Assembly: GCF_044891285.1 (NCBI RefSeq)
Contig: NZ_JAUIYO010000028.1
Coordinates: forward strand, 1-12,604
Source: Pseudobacillus lumedeiriae
Lineage (GTDB): Bacteria > Bacillota > Bacilli > Bacillales > Domibacillaceae
Direction: 5' to 3'
DNA length: 12,604 nucleotides
Positions 7,281-12,604 of the stretch are shown piece by piece. The notes beneath the pieces are model-generated. The model searched no databases and was not told the origin of the DNA. It was given only the letters and a program-made list of their open reading frames with translations. A program made the translations under genes and the position numbers. Numbering within the stretch: the first letter of the stretch is position 1; every line of letters begins with the position of its first letter.

Positions 7281-8762
7281 ATGAAATCATTTTTATTGAA
7301 AGCAGGCGTGTTGACTTGTTTAGCCACGGGAATCTTTCACAATGAGGCTTCAGCTGAATCTGACTGGGCATCGAAATGTTCCCGGTTTGGCGAGCTGCAG
7401 CCGAATAAAAACCCTTCTTTTCAACATATCAACTGTTTATTAACAAATGCTGCTTTAGAGGCAAATATTCCTCCTGAAGTCGCCAAGGCTGTCGCTGCAC
7501 AAGAGAGCGGCTGGAAGCAATTCGATGATCAGGGAAAAGCGATCATTTCCGCAGATGGCGGCATTGGGCTCATGCAAATTACGAATCAGCCAACCTATGA
7601 GGAAGAGAAATTAAAAACTGATATACACTACAATATCGAAACGGGTATGGACATTCTTTCAAACATGTATGCACGTACAGGCACAGAGCTTCCTGTAATC
7701 AAAGATGCCCAACGAGAAACCATTGAAAATTGGTATTTCCCTGTTATGGCTTACAACGGGATTAAACCTGTCAACAGCCCTGTTTACCAGCATAATGGCC
7801 AGAAAAACACGAATGCCTATCAAGAAAAAGTGTTCACTTTAATAGAACAAAATAGTTTCTTAAACGACACGAAATTAGCTTCGTTCCCCTTCCAGCCGTC
7901 TGATTTTAACTATGATCCAGAAAGCGATAAAAACATCGTATTTTTAACGAAGGAATACACACTAACCGATCCGGTGCATCATTCCGCTTATTTCTTTAAA
8001 AATGAAGATCAAGTCATTGTTACGAAGGACGGCGTTAATGTCAGAACACAGCCTAATACGACTACTTCAAAGGTAGTGACGAAGCTATCTAAAAACACCA
8101 ATTTAATCATTACTGGTCCTTTTACTTACGATCAAACGAGCAATCATGCATTTGTATGGTACCCGGTTAAAACAACCGATGGGAAGACAATTGGATACAT
8201 GTCCTCAGCATACATCAGCAAAAAAGAGCACACAGCTTCTTTCATTGACGTATCGAAAGAACATCGCTTCTATAATGATATCCACTTTTTAAGCGAAAGA
8301 GGCATTATTTCTGGTTTTGAAGATGGCTCATTCCAGCCAAACAAAACAGTGACAAGAGCAGAGGCCGCCATTATGATTAGCCGGGCATTAGAATTACCGA
8401 TTAATTCAACAAAGACACCTTTCACAGATGTCAGCCCTTCTTCTAAAGCAGCTGGTTATATCGCAGCTGCCTATAAACAGGGAATAATCAGCGGGTTTCC
8501 AAATGAAACATTCCAGCCTGCTCAAACCGTTTCCCGCGGTCAAATGGCCATTTTCTTAGCGAGGGCTTTTGAACTCCAAGAAAAAGCAGAGATCACGTTC
8601 CCTGACGTCGCAGAGAAGATGGCATCCTATGAAGCGATTCAAAAGATTTTAGCTGCTGGCATCACACAAGGCTATGAAGATGGACGTTTTCAACCAGATA
8701 AAGGATTAACAAGAGGAGACTTCTCCGCCCTGTTAGCCCGGGCATTGAGACATGCAGAATAA
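7281..8762 (+). CDS. Secreted lytic transglycosylase with SH3-like region and three SLH domains
   Basis: Probably cleaves peptidoglycan glycan strands at the cell surface. Visible order in 493 residues: signal peptide ending near ASA (23-25); a lysozyme-like/SLT domain (about 48-190) with likely catalytic Glu75 in AAQESGW, then GGIGLMQIT (93-101) and MAYNG (156-160); a bacterial SH3-type segment (about 245-313, GVNVRTQPN at 251-259); and three S-layer homology repeats (about 321-371, 381-431, 440-490). The repeats carry TRAE, SRGQ and TRGD at the conserved binding-motif position. SLH repeats normally hold proteins non-covalently to pyruvylated secondary wall polymer. Cys33 and Cys52 of the mature protein could form a disulfide. 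The start has GAGGAG nine bases upstream. It is the only plus-strand gene and is divergent from ltaS, so an envelope role fits; its substrate is inferred. Confidence 0.87.
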   Translation: MKSFLLKAGVLTCLATGIFHNEASAESDWASKCSRFGELQPNKNPSFQHINCLLTNAALEANIPPEVAKAVAAQESGWKQFDDQGKAIISADGGIGLMQITNQPTYEEEKLKTDIHYNIETGMDILSNMYARTGTELPVIKDAQRETIENWYFPVMAYNGIKPVNSPVYQHNGQKNTNAYQEKVFTLIEQNSFLNDTKLASFPFQPSDFNYDPESDKNIVFLTKEYTLTDPVHHSAYFFKNEDQVIVTKDGVNVRTQPNTTTSKVVTKLSKNTNLIITGPFTYDQTSNHAFVWYPVKTTDGKTIGYMSSAYISKKEHTASFIDVSKEHRFYNDIHFLSERGIISGFEDGSFQPNKTVTRAEAAIMISRALELPINSTKTPFTDVSPSSKAAGYIAAAYKQGIISGFPNETFQPAQTVSRGQMAIFLARAFELQEKAEITFPDVAEKMASYEAIQKILAAGITQGYEDGRFQPDKGLTRGDFSALLARALRHAE

Positions 8763-8780
8763 TAAACAGAAGGAATGGAA

Positions 8781-8820
8781 ATGAACAAGACGCTGCGGTG
8801 AACCGAAGCGTCTTGTTCAT
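8781..8820. terminator. Long hairpin between converging genes, probable terminator
   Basis: ATGAACAAGACGCT (8781-8794) pairs perfectly with AGCGTCTTGTTCAT (8807-8820), a 14-base stem. After a mismatch, CGGT/ACCG may extend it. It starts 18 bases after the transglycosylase stop. Neither strand has a clear U-tract after the stem, so it is not a textbook intrinsic terminator, though it should stabilise 3' ends of both converging transcripts. Confidence 0.6.
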
Positions 8821-8822
8821 TA

Positions 8823-8834
8823 GATCAGCTGATC
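8823..8834. repeat. Perfect 12-base palindrome GATCAGCTGATC
   Basis: An uninterrupted palindrome sits two bases after the long hairpin and nine bases before the end of the lipoprotein gene. Function unknown. It may be a chance palindrome, or a site for a DNA-binding protein. Confidence 0.5.
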
Positions 8835-8842
8835 ATAAGACC

Positions 8843-9325
8843 CTATTGTACTATTTTCTCATACTCTTTCTTCGTTCCGTCTGTAAATTCAACAGCTAAT
8901 TCAAATTTGTTATAATCTGTTTTCAAAGAAAATGCTTTTAACACTTCATCAATAACCTGATCGTCTGGGGTCTCCTTGTCAAAAGTAAGCTTTTCAAATA
9001 TTGGCTTCAATTGGTCAAAAGCCTCATTCCCTCTTAAAGTATTATTAGTCACTGTATCTTCAATTTTAGCATCCATGGCCTCTGGCTCATTTTCATAATC
9101 AACATCATATGATTGCTTATTATTGTAATCAACGTCTAGATCAAAACTTGTGAAATTAAATAAATCCTCTTTGTTTCTTCCCGCATTCTTTTGGTTAGCA
9201 GTATTATTCTCTTTTTCGACTGGTGCATTTTTAGGAGGTGATGAAACATGGTCTTTATCATTCGCATTACATCCTTGAAGCATACCTATAATCAAAAGTG
9301 AAGAAATAACAGTTTTATATCCCAT
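8843..9325 (-). CDS. YusW-like lipoprotein
   Basis: A 160-residue secreted lipoprotein. Residues 1-18 form a short signal peptide with basic Lys4, a hydrophobic core and the lipobox LQGC, so Cys19 should be lipidated. Residues 20-55 are a polar, Asn/Lys-rich linker. The rest (about 56-158) resembles the YusW-like domain as I recall it from Bacillus subtilis YusW: an acidic FDLDVDY stretch, a central helical part with DQLKPIFEKL and VIDEVLKAFSL, and a terminal beta-rich FELAVEFTDGTKKEYEK. The biochemical role of that family is not known to me. ATG at 9325 has a strong GGAGG about eight bases upstream. It is more A/T-rich than its neighbours. It follows the exporter pair on the same strand after about 100 bases without a clear terminator, so read-through is possible. 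Confidence 0.75.
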   Translation of the reverse strand: MGYKTVISSLLIIGMLQGCNANDKDHVSSPPKNAPVEKENNTANQKNAGRNKEDLFNFTSFDLDVDYNNKQSYDVDYENEPEAMDAKIEDTVTNNTLRGNEAFDQLKPIFEKLTFDKETPDDQVIDEVLKAFSLKTDYNKFELAVEFTDGTKKEYEKIVQ

Positions 9326-9336
9326 TTTCCGACCTC

Positions 9337-9366
9337 CTTTGTTTTATTATTTCTCATAAAACAAAG
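9337..9366. promoter_or_regulatory. Perfect 11-base inverted repeat abutting the lipoprotein ribosome binding site
   Basis: CTTTGTTTTAT (9337-9347) and ATAAAACAAAG (9356-9366) are perfect reverse complements with an eight-base loop. On the minus strand the 3' arm runs directly into the Shine-Dalgarno sequence (CAAAGGAGG, sharing its AAAGG bases). If transcribed, the hairpin would partly mask the ribosome binding site; as DNA it could be an operator. The role is inferred. Confidence 0.55.
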
Positions 9367-9429
9367 AAATCATGCATAAAAGTAAATCTTTTTCCAGGAT
9401 TGACTGAAACATCATTTCTGCCTATCATT

Positions 9430-9891
9430 TCAACGCATCGTTGGTTCCGATTGCTTTTTAATGATTTGTGTAAACACACCGCCTAATAATAAACCAAACG
9501 CGATGGCACCAGAAACTAAGCAGGCTTCAGAAGCATACTGCAAGGCCAAACCGTGATTGTTCTCTACGAATTCCCTCATCGCATTGTAAGCTGTACCGCC
9601 GGGAACCATCGGAATAATACCGGCAATGCTAAAAACGATGACAGGCATCTTATAACGACGGGCAAAGTGTTGACAAATCATCGCGACAACAAAGGTTGCC
9701 GCAATAGTAGCAAACACAGAATCTAAGCGCCCTTCAGAAGACAACCCCTTATAGACTATCCAGCCAATCATGCCAGCAAATCCGCCGGCCCACACTGTCA
9801 CACGTGGAACATTATAAATAATGCCAAATGCCGCCGCCGCAACAAAACTCATAACGAGCGGCTCTAATGGTTTTAAAATATCTATCCACAT
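9430..9891 (-). CDS. Threonine/serine exporter family, small C-terminal-type subunit (YjjB-like)
   Basis: A 153-residue integral membrane protein with about four hydrophobic segments (roughly 15-33, 38-55, 65-80, 90-150 in part) and the motif GIIPMVPGGTAYNAMREF, the signature of the C-terminal half of ThrE-type exporters. In this family the protein is often split into a large YjjP-like and a small YjjB-like subunit; the large one lies immediately upstream. A longer frame opens at 9942 but overlaps the upstream gene by 38 bases. The ATG at 9891 lies six bases after GGGG and 13 bases after the upstream stop, and gives a normal N terminus (MWIDILKPLEPLVMSF). An ATG at 9897 directly touches the GGGG and is less likely. 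Substrate export (Thr/Ser or other small amino acids, perhaps succinate in other bacteria) is inferred from the family. Confidence 0.88.
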   Translation of the reverse strand: MWIDILKPLEPLVMSFVAAAAFGIIYNVPRVTVWAGGFAGMIGWIVYKGLSSEGRLDSVFATIAATFVVAMICQHFARRYKMPVIVFSIAGIIPMVPGGTAYNAMREFVENNHGLALQYASEACLVSGAIAFGLLLGGVFTQIIKKQSEPTMR

Positions 9892-9904
9892 ACACATCCC
9901 CGCT

Positions 9905-10651
9905 TCACAAAAAGGTGAGTACAACGGCAATCCCGGAACCAATAGCGGCTGCCGTCAATAGCGCTTCTACTCCTCGCGATACCCCTGACACTAGATGACC
10001 GGCCATTAAATCCCGGACCGCATTTGTAATCGCCATTCCAGGAACTAATGGCATAACCGAACCGATAATAATTTTATCTAATTCTTTTCCCAAACCAATG
10101 GCAATTAAGAACACAGCTGCAAGCCCAATCACAAAGGATGCAAGCACCTCGGAGAAAAATTTAACATTCACGAGCTGCTGCACCTTTAAGAAAACGGCGT
10201 ATCCTCCTCCACCTACAATAAATGCCGGTAAAAAATCCCGCCATGTGCCATTAAAGAGGATCATAAAGCAGCCGCTCCCTAAAGCAGCTGCCAAAAGCTG
10301 CACCCAATATGGATAGATGGGAGTGGATTGATTAATGTCCTGTAACTTTTGTTTCACTATTTCTAAAGGGATGTCATGACTGGCAACTTGCCTGGACACC
10401 TCATTAACGAGCGACAACTTATGTAAATCAGTAGTCCGATCTGTGATGCGAAGAAGCTCTGTATGATCTACAATTTCTTCTTCCCCCCGCATCGTCATGA
10501 TGATCGCTGTCGGCGTCACGTATACATTGACACGCGCCATATGATAGCTGCGGGCCATACGTGTAACCGTATCCTCCACACGGTACGTCTCCGCTCCATT
10601 CTTTAACATCAATTCACCGGCAAATATACAAACATCTAAAATATCTGCCAC
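9905..10651 (-). CDS. Threonine/serine exporter family, large subunit (ThrE/YjjP-like)
   Basis: A 248-residue protein with a soluble N-terminal part (1 to about 112, including NGAETYRVEDTVTRM at 18-32, typical of the family) and then about five membrane segments. These include LLAAALGSGCFMILF, FFSEVLASFVIGLAAVFLIAIGL and the motif SVMPLVPGMAITNAVRDL. Together with the small subunit 13 bases downstream it should form one exporter in the cytoplasmic membrane. The start is uncertain. The GTG at 10651 has no properly spaced ribosome binding site. A strong AGGGGGAGG at 10677-10685 points instead at an in-frame ATA (10670-10672), seven codons upstream, which would add INTRAYE-like residues. No terminator is seen between this gene and the propeller gene upstream, so it may share that transcript. 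Confidence 0.88.
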   Translation of the reverse strand: MADILDVCIFAGELMLKNGAETYRVEDTVTRMARSYHMARVNVYVTPTAIIMTMRGEEEIVDHTELLRITDRTTDLHKLSLVNEVSRQVASHDIPLEIVKQKLQDINQSTPIYPYWVQLLAAALGSGCFMILFNGTWRDFLPAFIVGGGGYAVFLKVQQLVNVKFFSEVLASFVIGLAAVFLIAIGLGKELDKIIIGSVMPLVPGMAITNAVRDLMAGHLVSGVSRGVEALLTAAAIGSGIAVVLTFL

Positions 10652-10703
10652 CTCATAAGCACGTGTATTTATGGTACCTCCCCCTTTCCATACAACCGCC
10701 TAG

Positions 10704-10717
10704 TTAGTATATACCAA
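10704..10717. promoter_or_regulatory. Near-palindrome upstream of the exporter genes, possible operator
   Basis: TTAGTATATACCAA is a 14-base palindrome with one mismatched pair, about 20 bases upstream of the ribosome binding site of the exporter operon. On the minus strand it contains TATACT, a possible -10, but no good -35 is present. A GntR-like repressor site is conceivable by shape only. Confidence 0.35.
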
Positions 10718-10839
10718 ATTGGAGAGTGACTTCTGCAGACAAAAATACAGAATTGTTGATCGAAAAATTAAACAGAATGTACCTCTTCGGGAAATTGAAA
10801 AGTTCAAAATAATGGAGAAAGAGACAACTATTCATTACT

Positions 10840-12069
10840 TTAATAGAATGCAATACCATCTACATTTTTGATCCATTCTTCTGCCTCTATGCCATCGGGT
10901 TTAGCTTTCCAAAGGGTTCTATTTTGATCGGTAATAGACGTTCCTCTTAACCAAACGAGCTTGTCAATAGACTTTACATATTGAGGATTGTAATCGCCAT
11001 AGCCTTTAGGCGGCTGTGTTATTTTAACTTGACGATTTGTCTCGGTATTAATGGAATAAAGTGAAGGCAATGGATGTTTGCTAAAATCATTTGACCACTC
11101 TTTTTCAGCCATTCTCGAAGTCACGATCGATTGATCCGTTACCCAGTCAAAATCAAGCTCAGCATAATTTGAAGGTGTGTACGATCCCGATACAGGCATT
11201 TCCCGCGTTTTTAAATGCTTATTTTTAAAACCAAAAACAAGCCTTCCGCCACCGGCAATAAAGGCCAGTGTATCACTGGACGGTGCCCATTTAGGCTCCC
11301 CCACTTCAAAGATCACCTCATCCAACACTTCAAAGTCCTTTCCATCGCTAGATATGACACACAGCATGTTGCTGTCCATCGACCAGGAAGCAGTCGGTGA
11401 AACGATAAAGGAAATCCATTTTCCGCTAGATGAGAAGTTAAACTTGTCAGCATAAACCGCAATAATTTTGTTATTGATGCCAACCTCTTTCGGAAGAGTA
11501 AAGAAGTGATCCACGCCGCCAAATAAAGGAATATCCTTATAATGATCATTCACCTTTTTCGTAAATAATATAGCACTTGTCCATCCATCAGGCCGAAGAA
11601 CACCAGCTGATGAAAGTAAGAACCCACTTCCATTAGGCAGCCATGTATAACTATTCACCCCAACTGCCACGTTATAGAACTGTGCGAAATCTGAGATGTT
11701 TAAAATACCACCATCCCTAAAAGCAATCACATTTTTGTGCGGCGCCCACATTGGAGAAGATCCATTGTAGAAAACCTTTTTCTTTTCCCCCGTTTCTACA
11801 TTATAAACCCACACCTCCGTCTGTACCCCATGATTTTCGTACTGGGCAGGCGCTTCATTTTGATACAGTATCCACTTACCGTCACGCGACCACTTCGGTT
11901 TAGCAAACACTTTACCGGTATGTGTAATTTGTTTCTCCTCATTGTTTATAAAAGTCCACAAATCCCTGTCCCTTATAAATCCTGCCTTTACATGTTTCTC
12001 TTCAGCTGCCAACGGGTTGAATGGAAAAAGAATCGATAATATGAGCGTGAAAATAAGAATCCTGTACAT
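10840..12069 (-). CDS. Secreted TolB-like beta-propeller protein, function unknown
   Basis: From the ATG at 12069 the product has 409 residues. A signal peptide (1-21, MYRILIFTLILSILFPFNPLA) is followed by repeated beta-propeller blades of the TolB/PD40 type: DLWTFINNEEKQIT...PKWSRDGKWILY (about 36-69), EVWVYNVETGEKK...PMWAPHKNVIAF (85-117), TWLPNGSGFLLSS, FNFSSSGKWISFIV, PKWAPSSDTLAF and SLYSINTETNRQV. The W-(S/A)-x-D-G-K-W-I pattern is characteristic. Gram-positives lack the Tol-Pal system, so this is a propeller of unknown partner, probably released or held at the cell surface. The frame extends to 12144, but the upstream stretch is not signal-like; the chosen ATG has AGAGG ten bases upstream and ATG 12087 is the alternative. 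The exporter pair lies downstream on the same strand without a visible terminator. Confidence 0.72.
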   Translation of the reverse strand: MYRILIFTLILSILFPFNPLAAEEKHVKAGFIRDRDLWTFINNEEKQITHTGKVFAKPKWSRDGKWILYQNEAPAQYENHGVQTEVWVYNVETGEKKKVFYNGSSPMWAPHKNVIAFRDGGILNISDFAQFYNVAVGVNSYTWLPNGSGFLLSSAGVLRPDGWTSAILFTKKVNDHYKDIPLFGGVDHFFTLPKEVGINNKIIAVYADKFNFSSSGKWISFIVSPTASWSMDSNMLCVISSDGKDFEVLDEVIFEVGEPKWAPSSDTLAFIAGGGRLVFGFKNKHLKTREMPVSGSYTPSNYAELDFDWVTDQSIVTSRMAEKEWSNDFSKHPLPSLYSINTETNRQVKITQPPKGYGDYNPQYVKSIDKLVWLRGTSITDQNRTLWKAKPDGIEAEEWIKNVDGIAFY

Positions 12070-12156
12070 ACCTGATATACCTCTCATCACTGTTCTTATA
12101 CCTAATATCTTTCTAAATGTACATATTATGTATTTATAGGACACAGTTATAACAGA

Positions 12157-12177
12157 TTAGATAGATCAGCTAACTAA
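12157..12177. promoter_or_regulatory. Imperfect 21-base inverted repeat upstream of the propeller gene
   Basis: TTAGATAG and CTAACTAA flank a five-base centre and are reverse complements except for one base. It lies about 90 bases before the start codon, in the region where a promoter for the propeller gene is expected (for example TTGTTT and TAATCT 17 bases apart on the minus strand, at about 12156-12184). Operator function is a guess. Confidence 0.3.
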
Positions 12178-12194
12178 AACAAACATTTTCATAC

Positions 12195-12231
12195 AAAAAA
12201 GCCTTCCACCAGTTCAATAAACTGATGGAAG
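12195..12231 (-). terminator. Intrinsic terminator of the partial repeat-protein gene
   Basis: On the minus strand CTTCCATCAGTT pairs with AACTGGTGGAAG (12220-12231 with 12203-12214), 12 pairs including one G-U, with a five-base loop. After GC it is followed by six U residues (12195-12200). It lies about 55 bases after the stop of the gene at the right edge. Confidence 0.88.
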
Positions 12232-12285
12232 ACCCTCTCCAATAAGTAGTTTTTATGAAGAGATCTTTTATCCTCTTAAAAACAA

Positions 12286-12604
12286 TTATTCTACTGTAAA
12301 CTCTGTTTTTGCCGTTGCAGCCACTTTAACCTCAGTTGCAAGAACAGCTGATTTTAGAGATGCCTTTTCTTTGGCTTCTTCACTTGCTCGTTCATTCGCT
12401 TGAGAATTGAATTTGTTGGCCGCAGATACATTTACCTTTTTCTCAATCGCTCTTTCAGCTTTAACTGCTTCTGTTTCTTCAGTTACTGCATCCGGTGTTT
12501 CCTCTGCAGGTGTTCCTGATTTAGTTACTACTGCTGAATGTGCTGAAGCTTTTGCTTTAGCTGTCTTGCTCGCATGAACACTTGCTTGAGAAGCAGCTTT
12601 GTTT
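12286..12604 (-). CDS. Ala/Ser/Lys/Glu-rich repeat protein, C-terminal part (start beyond the window)
   Basis: An open frame runs from the right edge to a TAA at 12286-12288, giving 105 residues of a longer protein, ending in TEFTVE. The composition is low-complexity and rich in Ala, Lys, Ser, Thr and Glu with no Cys or Trp. An internal repeat is visible: NKAASQASVHASKTAKAKAS at residues 1-20 corresponds to NKFNSQANERASEEAKEKAS at 63-82, both followed by a Ser-Ala-Val, at a spacing of 62 residues. Between them lies an acidic stretch with TPAEETPDAVTEETE. The repeats should be helical. The pattern resembles secreted Bacillus proteins with repeated A-x-x-x-A-S/N units, but I do not recognise a named family and the N terminus, with any signal peptide, is missing. 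A strong terminator follows, so it ends its own transcript. Confidence 0.78.
   Translation of the reverse strand, partial: NKAASQASVHASKTAKAKASAHSAVVTKSGTPAEETPDAVTEETEAVKAERAIEKKVNVSAANKFNSQANERASEEAKEKASLKSAVLATEVKVAATAKTEFTVE

Noticed and set aside
7063..7284. Plus-strand open frame of 73 codons before the transglycosylase gene
   Set aside because: No ribosome binding site, no recognisable domain, overlaps the start of the real gene, and appears to be chance in A/T-rich spacer.
7168..7371. Minus-strand open frame across the start of the transglycosylase gene
   Set aside because: It runs antisense through the signal peptide region of a well-supported gene and has no recognisable features.
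10652..10839. Terminator or small gene between the propeller gene and the exporter pair
   Set aside because: No stem with a U-tract and no credible open frame was found; only the near-palindrome stands out.
11177..12139. Several short open frames opposite or within the propeller gene
   Set aside because: Shadows of the propeller coding sequence, without ribosome binding sites or family features.
8823..12171. Shared GATCAGCT in the palindrome at 8823-8834, near 12164-12171 and in the rRNA promoter P2 spacer
   Set aside because: Only eight bases, in unrelated contexts; chance is the simplest explanation.
1..12604. Mobile elements, CRISPR arrays, tRNAs, toxin-antitoxin or defence genes
   Set aside because: No transposase, integrase, regularly spaced repeats, cloverleaf or defence-type protein is visible on either strand.

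Overview
The window looks like chromosomal DNA from a Gram-positive Bacillaceae-type Firmicute. The signs are moderate to low GC, AGGAGG-like ribosome binding sites, sigma-A type promoters, U-tailed intrinsic terminators, a Bacillus-style tandem-promoter rRNA leader, lipoteichoic acid synthase, SLH-domain surface anchoring and a YusW-like lipoprotein. I cannot name the species. Apart from one gene, all clear genes lie on the minus strand.

Layout. Positions 1-50 are the first bases of a 16S rRNA gene (minus strand). Its leader and two promoters (P1 255-283, P2 157-185) fill the space up to the terminator of guaA (427-460). guaA (593-2146, GMP synthase) has its own promoter, a guanine-class purine riboswitch (2258-2328) and a terminator/antiterminator switch (2193-2263). 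Next is a two-gene NAD salvage operon, pncB-nadE (4775 down to 2455), whose genes overlap by four bases. ltaS (4991-6943) follows, with its own promoter and terminator. The only plus-strand gene, 7281-8762, starts divergently from ltaS and encodes a secreted lytic transglycosylase with an SH3-like region and three SLH repeats. It converges on a YusW-like lipoprotein gene (8843-9325). Then come a split ThrE-type exporter pair (9430-9891 and 9905-10651), a secreted TolB-like beta-propeller protein (10840-12069), and the 3' end of an Ala/Ser/Lys/Glu-rich repeat protein that runs off the right edge (12286-12604).

How the parts relate. guaA and the NAD genes are housekeeping nucleotide and cofactor metabolism. 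guaA sits directly upstream of an rRNA operon; Bacillus rRNA promoters are known to respond to GTP level, so the guanine-sensing guaA leader and the rRNA promoters are thematically linked, but a functional link is my inference. The middle section (ltaS, the SLH transglycosylase, the lipoprotein) concerns the cell envelope. The right part (exporter pair, propeller protein, repeat protein) is less well characterised.

I see no mobile element, CRISPR array, tRNA or phage gene. I do not see a convincing new multi-gene system. The most interesting items are the fully readable guanine switch with an imperfect repeat around its terminator, the SLH-anchored transglycosylase opposite ltaS, the inverted repeat touching the lipoprotein ribosome binding site, the odd start of the exporter gene, and the partial repeat protein.
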